From positions 5,029,501-5,093,500 of the forward strand of contig NC_060106.1 of the NCBI RefSeq assembly GCF_021155765.1: a DNA stretch of 64,000 nucleotides, read 5' to 3'. The stretch is from Diprion similis (Eukaryota; Arthropoda; Insecta; Hymenoptera; Diprionidae). Every line of letters begins with the position of its first letter. The first letter of the stretch is position 1. The notes under the pieces were generated by a model. The model was not told the DNA's origin, did not search any database, and saw only the letters and a list, made by a program, of their open reading frames with translations. This document shows positions 1-13,314 of this stretch, in pieces. The position numbers were made by a program, and so were the translations under genes.

Positions 1-3000
1 GAGATCGGTGATTGAGAAAACGACTTGCGCTTAACACACGAGAGTCATTTACTTAGTTCGATATTCCTGCACATTTTTTACTTCTGTTATTTCACAACGT
101 CCGGGGAAGAGAAGCTGAATATGAATTGGAAAATGGCGATTGTTTGCACGTTTTAAGCAAACTTTGCCGGAGAAGTGTTACGTGTATTTAAAGTAAGGAG
201 GTCGACAGCCGCTGGCGAATTGCTTCGAGCCAACAGATTACTAATATACTTAATAATTATAGGTGTGTTTTCCATTAAAGATATCTGAAATTTAACAGTT
301 TAAAGCGGAATTTTCCGAGGGTTATGCAGCACTCTCGAATTTATCGATCACGAGTGAAATATCAAAATGAACGTATCTGGTGTTATCCTGGAATATCCTC
401 TTGTGATAATCTTAAATTCCAGATTCTTATGTCTCGAACAGAGTTTTTTGCCAGCCCATTATGTAATCGACTTCAAATAGTAGTTTATGCAACAAGGCCG
501 TAAAGCGAACTTTATCTTTTTTGCAAAAAGCTTACGTCCGAGTTGCATACAACGTTTTTTTAACTCTGCGCAAAGTTCTTATACTGAAAATTATAGGATA
601 ATGCTTCCAATTAGATCTTGATTATTAGCACAATAAAAAACGAAGAAAAATATTTATAAAAGAAAAAGGAAAAAAAAAACATAAATGGAATCAAATACTT
701 GTCGAGCATAAAATAGGAAATTGTTACGATAAAAATAATTTTGTTGCCATAAAACGTATTTATCGAAAGTAGAATCCATATTTGGAGTAGCATTTTTTAA
801 TCATTATATTAAATTTATATTCAATCAAAATACATCATTTATTAAAAATCATATCGCTCTACAAAATTATTCTCAATAATCATTGTCAAAGAGTATACTG
901 TATTTATATTCAAACGTAACAAGGAATTATGCTCCAAAATTAACGTAAGAATCTAAAATTGCGATACGACATTGAATGTATTGATTTTTTAAATTGCGGC
1001 TGCGAACTTCTTGTACATCATTTTACTTTAGACACACACCCTAAAAATTTTACATATCTGTGGGCGAAAAAGCTTACTTTACGATGAGGATTCAGAACAT
1101 TTTACACACACACTTTGGGGCCATTCATTAATTACGTAAGGACGATTTTAGCCATTTTTACCCCCCACCCCCTCCCCCAATCTAAGAAAACATAAGATTT
1201 CTTGGACTCCCCCTCCCACTTATAGTTTTTATTTATAAGCTTCAAAGTGTGCAAATATGAACACATTAACGATTTTAAAATCTTATTATGGAATAAAATT
1301 TTTTGCAATAACAGTATACAAATGAAAAAATAGATCTCATGGTTTGTGGAACGTCTGAATAGAAAATTTTGTAGTTTTTGAAACTACCCTTTAATTTTCT
1401 GTCCGATTTTTATTTCCTGAGACATTGCTGTACGGACATTTTGTCTTAGTGGAAAATGTTTATTATGCAAATTCCGACTTGTAAAATATTACGTAAGAAT
1501 GACTTATACCCCCTTTCTTCGAGATAAGGTCAAGTATAGATTCTTTAAACCCTCCCTCCCCTTGGGACCCTTACGTAATTAAGAAATGGCCCCTAATTAC
1601 GCACACGGGACGAAACTTTATTCTTAACTTGCAGCGATCAGTATGGCTTATGACAAGGACACATATCTCTAATTTTTTCCACACCATTTGCTCTATTATC
1701 GAACCACACGCCCTTCGTATTCACTTATCTAAACTCTTCGTCTTTTCTTTTTTTTCTTCTTGTAACGGTTAAAAACTAACCGAACTTGCGCGTTAAAAAT
1801 TCTAACTTATCCATTTACTCCACCAGGTAAAGTGTGGAAAATTTACATTGGTCGAAGATCATTGACGTGCGTGACGCGGTTGAAGAAGAAAAAAAAAAAG
1901 AAAGAAAAGAAAAGAAGAAAAAGAAACAGAAACAAATAAGAAAAAGACACACACACGATATGAGAACTGTAAAAAACTAGCTAGTGACGTCAAGCCGTGT
2001 CTCGTTCAGACCAATTGATGTTCGTCATATTTTTCGGCGCGTCTCAAGTCCAAAGACTTGATGTTGATTTTGGACCAGGTAACCTTTTTCTTCACCGGTC
2101 GACCGTGAACGTTAACTCAGCTGAATCAGGCCGCATTTCTGAATATCGATAGAGATAATCAACGCCATTCCTTGCGTTCACATTGCCCGCGGAGTAATTT
2201 GCATTAATTATATGTAATTCATGCATCGGGTCGAAGATTGTCCTGAGAATATTATGATCGAACATAAAACTGATTCATTTCAATATTCTTTATATTACAG
2301 CTGTGTAAAATTCATTTCTAATAATTGATGGAAATTTTTCTATTAATCACAAACTACCGGATACTCGTCTACGTTAGTATATACACTTAACAGGATAAAG
2401 AAAAATTGATTATATTCGAGTCACAACGAATTTTTTTAAGTTCAAACAATCTCTGTCATTTATATACCGCAGTCAAGGATCTTTCCTCGCGATACTAACG
2501 AATATTAATGAATTGCTAATAAATTTTGTGGAAAATTGTGCAAAATTTATACCTTTTCTTAAAAATCTCTTGGAAGGATCGTACAATTCAATAAACCGAG
2601 AGTTTTAAAATTGACGCGGAACAACGTCGATGACCTGCAAATACCGCGATGTAACATTGCGCTATGAAAATTAAACACGCGTAGCTTTTCGAAATGTTTT
2701 TCAAGTCGAACGATATAAGGTCAGAAGCAATTATCAATTCTTCGATCTATTGTGGACATGAAAAATTGAACAAGTGATTATCTTCAATTTCAATTCACTC
2801 CGTGTATCTATATTCCATATTCTAATGTCTTATGCTTAGTCTTGATGATGCTTCTGGCAAGGATCAATTAAATTCTTATCACTAATAGTCTCGGCTACCT
2901 TGACTCGAGGTCAATACACACGTTATTATAAATTTAATAGCTTTGACGTCGAGGGTTACGGCTAATCGATCTCTAAAGTCTGACCGCCAGGCTACGTCCA

Positions 3001-3464
3001 ACTATTAATCTCTCTCTTTCTTGCTCATCTATTCGTTGCCGTTTTAATTAACAAATTCTCCACAATTTCGGAAGGATCAGGTTTTCCTTTTTAGAATATA
3101 AAATAACCGTCGAACACGATTATTGTTGGCATTGTGTAATATAATTCTTGACAATGCAACCTGCGTACCGCACGTAGTTCCAAAGATCGCAGCAATTTGT
3201 TGCATCGTCAATACAGACAAGCGTGTAAGTTACGAGGAACGATAAAACACGAGACTCCACACGCGAACAGTTTTTTAGTGCCAAGATCAAACGTGTCATG
3301 GCCATTAAGGCATGTGCATGTCCGGGAAATGAGGGCTGGTTTCAAATACTCCATGCCAGTGAGAATGGATGTGAGAAGACGATGAGAACTAAACATCAAG
3401 AATTTCTCTTTCAATATTTTCACACTACTTTCTAAGATTCAATTTTATCTATTACTACTTTCAG
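1..3464. other. Probable intron of the ABC transporter gene
   Basis: No convincing exon is seen on either strand. The stretch is AT-rich, with a purine-rich run at about 1882-1940 and a MITE-like repeat at 1117-1593 (listed separately). The ABC transporter exon at 3465 opens in mid-codon and follows an acceptor, so this DNA is most simply the intron before it. Walker A, the signature motif and Walker B were looked for and not found here, so they should lie left of the window. Confidence 0.6.
1117..1593. repeat. MITE-like element with terminal inverted repeats
   Basis: The left end reads GGGGCCATTCATTAATTACG and the reverse complement of the right end reads GGGGCCATTTCTTAATTACG. The match runs on through TAAGG, giving about 25 bp of near-identical terminal inverted repeat around a 477-bp non-coding element. 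C-rich tracts lie just inside both ends (about 1161-1215 and 1511-1565). No coding capacity and no clear target-site duplication was seen, so the superfamily is left open. Confidence 0.7.
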
Positions 3465-6400
3465 TATCTGGAATCACTTGGTACAAATCACCAAAGATGG
3501 GAACAAAACTGTCATCATTACAACTCACTACATCGAAGAGGCTCGGCAGGCTCACATGGTAATAAATCTCTACGGAGTGAATTTATTGACATGAAGATAA
3601 TTCCTGCTCTGTAAATAACGATCAACAGTAATTGAACCAAACGGGCATTCAATTTTCTCAACAATCGTAGCTCGTGCTAGAATTGCCCTTTCATTCTCGT
3701 TGTAAATCACAGATGCTGATAATTTATGTTGTTTTAAGTCACCGTCTACGTCTGAATTTATTGCACATCACTTTTTTTGTCACAGACCTTTACAAAGTTT
3801 ATTTCCACCGTATCGTTTTTGGACTGTTAATTATAAGATTCAATTCACTGTCGCTTCATTTTTCTCCTTTACAAATATTTTTATTTTTCTATTTCAAAGC
3901 TCTCTACGAACAGTTTGAACCATTATCACGATGAAATTAAATGTTGAGTTAATCTTTGGCGCTCTTCTGCATCTTCTAGATCGTTTTACTGACGTGAAAA
4001 CATCCAACGAAATCGTTAGATAGAATATTCAACTTGTAACAGATACTGCAATACACACTTTCACGTTAGACATAGACACGCGTTCCGAGGAAGTAAATAA
4101 AGGAAAAACTTGTTGTGTTATATCTTTAACTAACGAGTCTTCTTACCGTAACATAAAATTCTATAAGATTCTTACAAGGCCGTTCCCTGTATATCCAATT
4201 ACTCGTAATATAACTTTGAAACGCGTCGTAAAATTGACATACCGATGCAGTAAATACGAGGATCAAACATCAAGTACTTAGTGTGATCGTTTTTCTTCTC
4301 AGATCGGTCTGATGAGGAGTGGCAGGTTATTGGCCGAAGAATCACCGAGGGCACTTCTCACCATGTACCATTGTGCCTCCCTTGAAGACGTGTTCCTTAA
4401 ATTGTCCAGAAAACAAGGACAATCCACCCAGCCCACGACAGAATTAAACATTTCCAACAACATCAGCTTGGTAAGTATTCGGAAGGCTTTTGATATTGTT
4501 GTTTTTATTTTTATTATTATTATTGTTATTGTCATTATTACTCGAAAAATCCCTCAAACTTCGTCGTCTTGTTTAATGCTTTGCGAAGGATTCGGTTGCG
4601 AGCGAGGACGAGGTATTTTATATAGTCTCACCTTGTGTAAAGTAACTGGTCCTAAAAGTTCTCTCAGAATAGGAGTTTTCATTTTTTATACACAGGCCTC
4701 CTTGAACTGGGGGAAGAAAGATGAACCAGTTTACGTGACTCAAGAGTCTGGAGTCGTTGGACTCAACTTCTACCAGAGCAAAGAAGTCCTCATACACGAT
4801 ACGACAAACGGCGTTGGCAGTCATTACGACGTAAGTGAATTTCGACGAATCTCTGAAACTGAGTGAAAATTCGATGGCTTGAGATTGGAAAATTCATTTT
4901 TCGTTATATCAAGTGCTTGGTCGATAGGCACTGACATTTGCTCCTATCTTTAAATAGCTGAACGGAAAACCGCTGCCTGGAGTGAAAGGAGATACTTCGG
5001 TAGAATGCGATGATTGCGGAGACTTTACTGACTGCTACAAGATTACCAGCATAGGAAAAATACGAGCCCTTTTGCAAAAAAACTTCCTCCGGATGTGGAG
5101 AAACGTTGGGTGTGTATATAATATACTCTTATGTTGATGTTTCGATACACTCCGGATGTTTGATAATAATGACGCGCATGCATACGTAATGTACGTAAGA
5201 AACTTTCTATTATCGGTTACAAGTTATTCTCTCCTTCAACGGCAAATTACACTTCAACTTATGTAATGATTTTTCCTTTCTTCTCGCTCGGGAACAGAGT
5301 CATGCTCTTCATATTCGCCCTGCCAGTAATGCAGGTGATCCTCTTCTGTCTTGCTATTGGAAGGGATCCAACGGGGCTGAAGATCGCAATTGTTAATCAC
5401 GAGATGACCTGGGGAAACTTGAGCTGTCCAGTTGAGGGAAATTGCAGTCTTTCGAACCTGAGTTGTCGATATATAAAGTTTCTCGATAACAAAACGATGG
5501 TCAAAGTGAGTGGCGCGCACATTTATCATTTGAAACATAAATGTTAGAAGAGTCATCCGATGATTCAAACACCTGCGATTCTACTTTTCAGGAGTATTAT
5601 CCAGACCCAACTTCCGCAATGGATGCTGTTCGTGCTGGCGAAGCTTGGGGGGCTCTTTACTTCACAGAGAACTTCACTGACGCTTTGGTAGCACGAATGG
5701 CTCTCGGCCGTATGGCTGACGAGGAAACCCTGGACCAAAGTGAAGTCAGAGTGTGGTTAGACATGTCGAGTAAGTCCGATTTTCATGAAAATCGATTTAA
5801 AATAGTCGTTGTTTCTGTTTTTTTCTTCTCTTTTTTCCTGCAATCGCTGATTCTCAAGCTCAGAAAAGATCCGTAGATTAAAGAAATTAATATAGACGTA
5901 AAAAAGGAAGCAGCGAAGCTACGAATTTGCTGACAATGAGTTCAAACGCAGGCTTGAGTTCGAACGACTTTGAGCACCTGCAGGCAATAAGGAAAACTTC
6001 AACGATTGTATTTTCCACATGTCTTCAGATCAACAGATCGGGCTAATGTTAGCCAGAAATCTGCAGTACACGTACAGGGACTTTGCGAAGGACCTTCTCG
6101 CGAATTGTAACCAGAATACCAAGTTAGCTGACGTTCCAATCCAATTCAAGGACCCCATTTATGGCTCGAACGAACCCAGTTTTACGGACTTTGTGGCGCC
6201 TGGTGTCATTTTAACGTGAGTAAATGAAAATTACGGTGCGCTGTTAAAAATTATGGTGAATTTAGTTAACGTTTATTCTACAGAAGAGTTGTCAATTTGA
6301 GAAATCAGGCTGCAAATTACAAATGTGGTGTAATGACGTAAATACTATATACTTGCATTAATCTTACGATAAAAATTGTTTGATTTTACTAAAATTTACA

Positions 6401-9400
6401 TGGAAGACACAAAAAAGTCATTTAAATTTACTAAATTTTGTGATAAATTTTAATAACACTTCTAATACAGTCCAGGAAGTTCCATACAGAAATTTTTAAC
6501 AGTGCTGAGAGTATCTTTCCGTTTCAAGTTTCATAGACGGTTTGAATGTACGATTTTACAATTTGGAAATTCTTAATAATAATTACACTGCTAACAGTTT
6601 GTTAAATCCCATTCTAATTATCTGGTATAAAATCTTAGAAAATGTGATAGAGAAATATAACGTAAATAACTTCATGCTAAAGCAGTAACTAAATCTAAAA
6701 AATTCAAACCAGTGCTTGTAAAATGTTGCTTGATATCCTTGGCGAAATGTTTTTTGAACGTAATAAAAACTCTCAGCCATCAACAAAGAAATTTTATACC
6801 ATTCGTATCGCACAAAAATATTTCTTGGGATAGGAATATTATTTTACAAAAAAAAAAAAAAAAAAAAAAAAATAACAAAGCAGTTGAAATAGAACTAAAA
6901 GAAAATTACTCCAAGTGTTAAAATTAGTATTAAAAACATTTCTGAACATGAAAACAGGTTAAAAAAAATAATGGAATATATTCAAATTCTATAACAGTTC
7001 AACTCAGACGAATATCAGAAATTTTTCACTCAAGTTTTTGTGTGAAACAAAAAATAAAAAATAAAAATAAAAAAAAATTGTAATATGCTTGTTGAGAAAA
7101 AACAATGATTTTTATCAACGGGATGTTGACTTGCAATCCGTGTAATAAGACCTACGAAAACTGAGTCTAATTTGTTACGAAAATTCACTGGTTAAGTATA
7201 ACCGAACAATTTAGGTAGCTACAAAGTCGACGTAGAAACGTAGCTCGACGAAGAAACTATCAAATATTTCTTACAGCGCAAAAGTCAAGTTTGCAGCGCG
7301 TGCGTCATGAATATAAAACCATCACAGTTTAAGATTTCGGTATTGCTCAGCGAAATTCATGAGCACCGAGCAGCGACGTAACTATAATCCTTGATTTTGC
7401 AGCCTGTGACAATGTCACGTCTTTGACTCATGTCGTACATTCGTGATTTTCCAATTACAGAATCGTATTTTTCTTGGCTGTGGCTCTGACCTCGTCTGCC
7501 TTGATCATCGAGAGGATGGAGGGTCTTCTGGACCGAAGTTGGGTCGCCGGCGTTTCGCCTGGGGAAATTTTATTCTCTCATGTCGTCACGCAGTTCGTCG
7601 TTATGTGTGGCCAAACCGCTCTCGTCCTCATTTTCATGATCCTGGTCTTTGGGGTTGAGTGCAAGGGTGAAATCGGTTGGGTCATCATACTCACAATCCT
7701 CCAGGGACTTTGTGGAATGTGTTTCGGTACGTTATCAAAAAAAAATTCACATCTTAACCATTTTGTAAATTATTTTAAATCTTGAGCAACCTTTTAAAAT
7801 TTTTTTATCGAACTGAATTTTGATGAGCATTTTTTAAACATTTTAAATTAACATATTTTTATGCGAGATTGGAAAAACAAAAAAAATATCATTCGTTTTT
7901 TTTATACATATACATACACCTATATATTGGTTTTTTTTTTCTTCTTCATCTTCTTAACTAACCATTTTTTTCTACAGGATAAGAGCATCATTTTAATTTC
8001 CGATCAAACGAGTAACTGTATGTAAAAAAATTCATATATTGAATCACCAAGGCCAATCTAATAGGAATAATCTTCCTCTATAGTATAATCTAAACTTGTC
8101 CCACAAGTTAGTTGATATATAAGACGCTGTAAAGTGAACGAAAAACAAAAAAATTTTAATCAAGCGTAAATCAGTCTTCGGATGGATTTACTCGAACATT
8201 TTTATACTTGGAACTTTGCGATTCTTTGAGTAACTTTTAATTGAAAAATTTTACAGCCCTGGACAAAAAAAATATTCGTGCCGTATTATTCTGTATAAAT
8301 TGATTATTATTCATACACTGTTCAAAGTCTTATAAGGTATAGCTGAAGATCAGCAGTTTCTTACGGCGAGCAATTTTTACCGAGTGTTTCTACACTTTGA
8401 GTAATAAATTTGTTCGTTTGACAAAATTTAACTTTGCGGGTGCAGAAAAGATTTGAGGATTTTGTGCGATCAGCGAAAATTTAATTGGAGCAACAAAATA
8501 TTTTTTCCCGTGTCCGTAATTAAATAATTTTTTCAGTTGAACAATTTCTCTTTTTTCATCGACCATTATACGCACTTTTTTAATTGAATCCGAAATGCAG
8601 CATGTATACATACGCTTCGCAAACAAGTGGACTATAATGTGTAGCGATAAATGCAATGGTAAATAAAATCGATTAGAAACATATGTAAATTGTTTTTGCG
8701 TAAGCACAATCCGTATATAGCTGCGTGTGAACTTTTGATCGCATTGAAAATATAATATGCAATGTTACAGTACAACTTTGTTGTCGACTTGAATATGGTA
8801 GCCTCAGTGAATTTGCAATGCAGATTTTAGTTCTGTTATAAAATTATAATGACCGTCGGTCAAAGTATATTACATATAACGCTTTGCTGAAACCTCACAA
8901 TTCAAGGATGAAGTCGTTTGACTAAATTGCGATCTGTAAACGCAGCGAACACATCAAATTATAATGACGCAATGAGAGATAATATCTAATTATTAATAAT
9001 TACACGCTTTTGCTATATTTGCATGAATTTGTGTGTTAAGAACACTCGTTTATTATCACGATTTATATGATACTGACGTGATACGTGATTGAAAATAATC
9101 AGCGCAACGTTCGTTCTTCAATTTCGACTTTTCTTTTTATGTTCCAGGTTTCGTAATTTCTGCAATTTGCGAACTTGAAAGAAACGCCATTCAATTGGCG
9201 CTTGGCAGTTTTTACCCAACACTTTTACTCAGTGGTACGCATATAATAATATAATTTATATATACCTTTCACGATCATTATATAAAGTAATCATTAACAC
9301 ATGACAATCCTTTCAATTTTTCGCATTATTTTAACATAAAAACACCTAAAGGAATGGTTAAAAAGAACAAGACGCCTGTAATGAGATTTTCCTATAAATC

Positions 9401-10166
9401 TAGTCATCCTGTTGACATTATCAAATGATAAAAAAGAGGGAGAAAAAACTATAATCATGAGACAAGATAGACCAGAGAACGATGTCAGATTGTGAAATTA
9501 TTTGAGCTAGTAACTGAGTTTCATTTCAATAAATTGTTTTTTTTTTTTTTTTTTTTTTTTATTGATGCCTACTCTACGATATAGTCGTATATCCGGGGTT
9601 TATCAGGTTTTTATACTCATGATCTAAAAAGATTCTCTTTAGAAATACAAACCTTGAAAATACTAAAATTATATGAAAAAGCTTAGATATCGATGCTTTA
9701 TTTCAAATTGTTTCAAGATGTTTGTGAAATTTAGTAGATAAATTCAGAACATTATTCTCTACAAAGTCATTGAATCACTCTTCCGCCATGTTCGCATCGT
9801 TAGATTTTGGATTTTACACTATTGCACCGATATGGATAACGATCAAGAAATTTCAAGGTGAAATTAACTGTTAAAGAAAGAGAGAAAATCTATACATTCT
9901 ACCATTTTTCGCACAAAATTATTATTACATTATCGACTTGTCTTTTCGCAGGTGTAATTTGGCCAATCGAAGGAATGCCAACAGTTCTGCGATACATTTC
10001 TCAAGGTTTGCCATTAACGATGGCAACCACGTCGCTTAGATCGATGCTAACACGTGGGTGGACCGTCACGGAGCCTGACGTTTACAACGGTTTCATCTCA
10101 ACCATAATCTGGATCGTTGTTTTCCTTACGATAAGCATGCTCGTGCTAAAGTTCAAACGAGGATAA
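3465..10166 (+). CDS. ABC transporter, ABCH / ABCG23-like, 3' part (partial)
   Basis: Ten exons: 3465-3558, 4303-4470, 4696-4830, 4958-5109, 5298-5505, 5592-5769, 6029-6215, 7461-7726, 9148-9234, 9952-10166. They give about 562 residues ending in TAA, all in compatible phase. The first exon carries the end of the ATPase domain, with the H-loop (VIITTHYIEEARQAH). A linker with LEDVFLKLSRKQ follows, then an ABC-2 membrane domain: one segment near MLFIFALPVMQVILF, a large extracytoplasmic loop with an NFT sequon, and a C-terminal bundle starting at FVAPGVILT. Order ATPase then membrane domain, and the sequence type, fit arthropod ABCH half-transporters; Drosophila Snustorr, a relative, acts in cuticle lipid barriers. 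Substrate here is unknown. Walker A and B lie off-window. Introns at 6216-7460 and 7727-9147 exceed 1 kb and show only AT-rich DNA. Confidence 0.9.
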
Positions 10167-10202
10167 AGATGACATTAAGAGGTGCAATCAATTCTGGTAA
10201 TT

Positions 10203-10292
10203 GTTGCTGTCTGTGAGTGTGTGTGCGTGTGCGTGTGTGTGTGTGCGTGTACAGTAAATTTTAAGGATTAAAAAGAGACTATATGCCCTTTA

Positions 10293-10335
<43 letters not shown>
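10203..10335. repeat. GT and CT microsatellites
   Basis: An interrupted (GT)n tract at about 10213-10250 is followed by a long (CT)n tract at about 10298-10335, both just 3' of the ABC transporter stop. A second CT tract lies at 10557-10577. Confidence 0.85.
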
Positions 10336-10337
<2 letters not shown>

Positions 10338-12822
10338 TCTCTCTGTCTTTTACGTCGTTATGTTGTCGTCGGTGCAGCGGTATGCATATGACCGAGAGAT
10401 CGTCGAATGAACCATGGATATGGAAATTATATTAATAAGCAATCAACATCATAAGATCGCAAATATTTAAGACCTTCTTTTAACTTGTCGCAAATTAATT
10501 TTCTTTACAATATCAAGAAATTGTGGTAGTTTGATATTTGTTCTTTCTCTTTCTATCTCTCTCTCTCTCTCTCTCTGCCATTTACTCAGCTTTATGAATT
10601 CTAAATTTGTGAAAATTTTCTTTTTTTTTTTTAACTTCATAAACGCTGAGGATCAAGGTGCGTGTATTTTGCACTTTTTTATATCGCATTTAACTGACTC
10701 AAAAACTGCGATTATGGCAGATTAGGGAATCTGAAAGAGAATTTCGCTGAATCCCGAAACACTGTTCTCTCGTATGTTAGTTTAAACACGACGACGACAA
10801 CGAAACTGTTTGCAGTTTTTAGCTTAAAGTTAAGGATACGCAAAGTTGCTCAATTATAAACACCTCCCCACTCTTTGTGGTTGGACAGCTATTGATTTTT
10901 CATTTTTTTTTTCATTCGTTTTTTTTTCTATTCATTTGATCCATATTTTTCTTTCGTACCTACTTTTGCTATTACAACGATATTCGTATACGTGATTTAT
11001 AATAAATACGCCGATCAATGATGAATATGATTTTGCATATACCGGGTGACTCGGATTTATACGAATTATTGCCAACATTGCAGTTTTATCAACAAAATTT
11101 ATAAAGCGATATTGAAGCGACAATTATTCATTGGTCTGTGTAAGCTTGTTGACTCTTTGGATAAACTTTTTTCCGTGACTCACGTGGCGTAAAAATTACC
11201 GTAGAGAAATAATGAATTTTCGGAATCTGATAAGTATTTATCCCGTAACTCGTTTGTAATTAGTACATATATATTTAAATATACAGCAATTGTTAAACGA
11301 ATAATTTAACTAGCGAATTTTTTTCCCTCCGCTACCGTTATTCTTACTACTTTTACTTGAAATATAGTATTGATTTTTCTTTTTGTACTTGATCATATAA
11401 TTGAATAGTAAAATCAAAGAAACGTGCAATCGAATAAATATGTTATTGTATGATAAAGAAATTTTTTTTACATGTGTTCAACTTGGATGATCTGTTCGAT
11501 AATAATTTTCCTTAAACTTTATTTCATTGCTTTTAATCTTAATTCTCTTTTCGGTAAAATATGTCGCGGGAAAGATTGTAATTAGTATTTTATAAGTGGT
11601 TATAAATTAGTTAGAAGTTAAGCTAATAAGATGATTATACTTGCCCATGACTTAAGCATGTATTTCTATTTAACATACAATTGGAATGCACTCTGCAAGC
11701 GTGCATTTCATAATTATCTATAATATTTTATTGTTATATTATTATTCTTATTATTGACTCCTGAGAATAGCTTTTCTCACTCCGAATACAGTTGCGTAAA
11801 AATTTAACAATTTTGACGCTTTGATTTTTGACGATAGGTGAAAATTGAATCGAAATTCTTCGCAGAAATTTTAATCAACCGCATTACCTATCCAAAAATT
11901 TCGAAGTCTTATTACGACTGTTCGATTTTACGTACATATAGTGTATGTATGCACATATACAAATACATGTAGATAAATAATAAGCCAATGGCAACGAAGT
12001 TGTTTCAACTTCATCTTCTGTGCATCTGTAAAAGAGATCTTATAATTCTGACGTGACAAACGGAGTATTAAAAAATGGAGCAATAGTAAGGACAGTAACG
12101 TATAAATATATATTCGATAGACGAGCAATACGATCCAAGGTGCAATGGGATCAAAGATAATAATTGGGTTTAAAAGGAAAAACCTACGTAATGTACGATG
12201 CGTGAGATTTACCCCAATACGATTGTATAATAAGTAATTAATTATGAATATACGTATAATAAATGTAATATTATTAGCTTATATTTGTTACGAAATGTAC
12301 GTATACGTATAATTTAGCGAGAGCAGCACAAAAAAAAAAAAAGGAATCTCGAAATAAAGATACAAAAATATTTATATCATCATCGTTCTGCTCTATATTA
12401 GTTTCTGTACCAAAATATCATATCCGCGAATTTATATAACTGTTTAATTATTGTTTAAACGACTCGCTCGGCACCTGTTGTAAAACGGTTGTAAACAATT
12501 AAACAATCTTTTTTTACGGGTTAAACAAATTCAAAAAAATTCAGTTTTTTAACTCAGAAACATACGCGGGCGTGTGCACGAGAATTTCCCAAATTTTTAT
12601 ATGGTTTATATATGGTTCATTCCAAGTGAAATCGTGGAGTCATTTCCCTCAGGTCATCAGATCCTTGCATAATTTTTTTTTTTCACATTGATTCCACTTC
12701 AAAAAAAGTCTCATTATTTTAAAGAATATTTTCGCTACTCCTTGAGGTGGCGCGACGATCGTTTTTGCATAAAAAAAAGAGATAACAGAAACAGCATCAT
12801 TTTTAAAATTCAACATTCAAAA

Positions 12823-13314
12823 TTACCAAGCCCCCTGACGCCCCCGACCCCTTGAGATGATATTTTCGAAAACGGTCAATCGGACATTTTTGAAAATTGT
12901 GAAAAAAATTACATAAATTCTGTAGGCAAAAAGAAAAATATCCCAACCAAAATCGAAGTGGGCAGGCAAAACGGTAATTTTTTTTATTGAATAATTTTTT
13001 TTTTCTAGTAATTTCAATTTTTTCTCATTTTCCAGGATTCAATATATTTTATTGATTATATAGATTATATAGGAAAATATATTGAATCCTGAAAAATGCG
13101 AAAAAATCAAAATTACTAAAAAAAAAAAAAATTATTCAGTAAAAAAATTGATAAGAAATTACCGTTTTGCCTGCCCACTTCGATTTTGGTTGGGATATTC
13201 TTCTTTTTGCCTACAGAATTTATGTAATTTTTTTCATGATTTTCAAAAACTTCCGATTGACCGTTTTCGAAAATATCATCTCAAGGGGCCGGGGGGCGTC
13301 AGGGGGCTTGGTAA
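12823..13314. repeat. Long foldback (inverted-repeat) element
   Basis: Two arms of about 230 bp face each other around a spacer of about 25 bp near 13052-13076. The left arm begins TTACCAAGCCCCCTGACGCC and the right arm ends GGCGTCAGGGGGCTTGGTAA. Arms share long blocks around GAGATGATATTTTCGAAAAC and the AATATATTGAATCC core next to the centre, with scattered mismatches. Translations across the two arms look alike for this reason only and do not indicate genes. It could be a foldback transposon or MITE, or a recent inverted duplication. Confidence 0.85.

Noticed and set aside
611-793. AT-driven minus-strand frame rich in Phe, Ile and Tyr
   Set aside because: Typical chance translation of AT-rich intron DNA; no start context or homology.
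4312-4866. 184-codon plus-strand frame
   Set aside because: It is two ABC transporter exons (4303-4470 and 4696-4830) joined by an in-frame reading of the intron between them; the GT and AG sites are clear.
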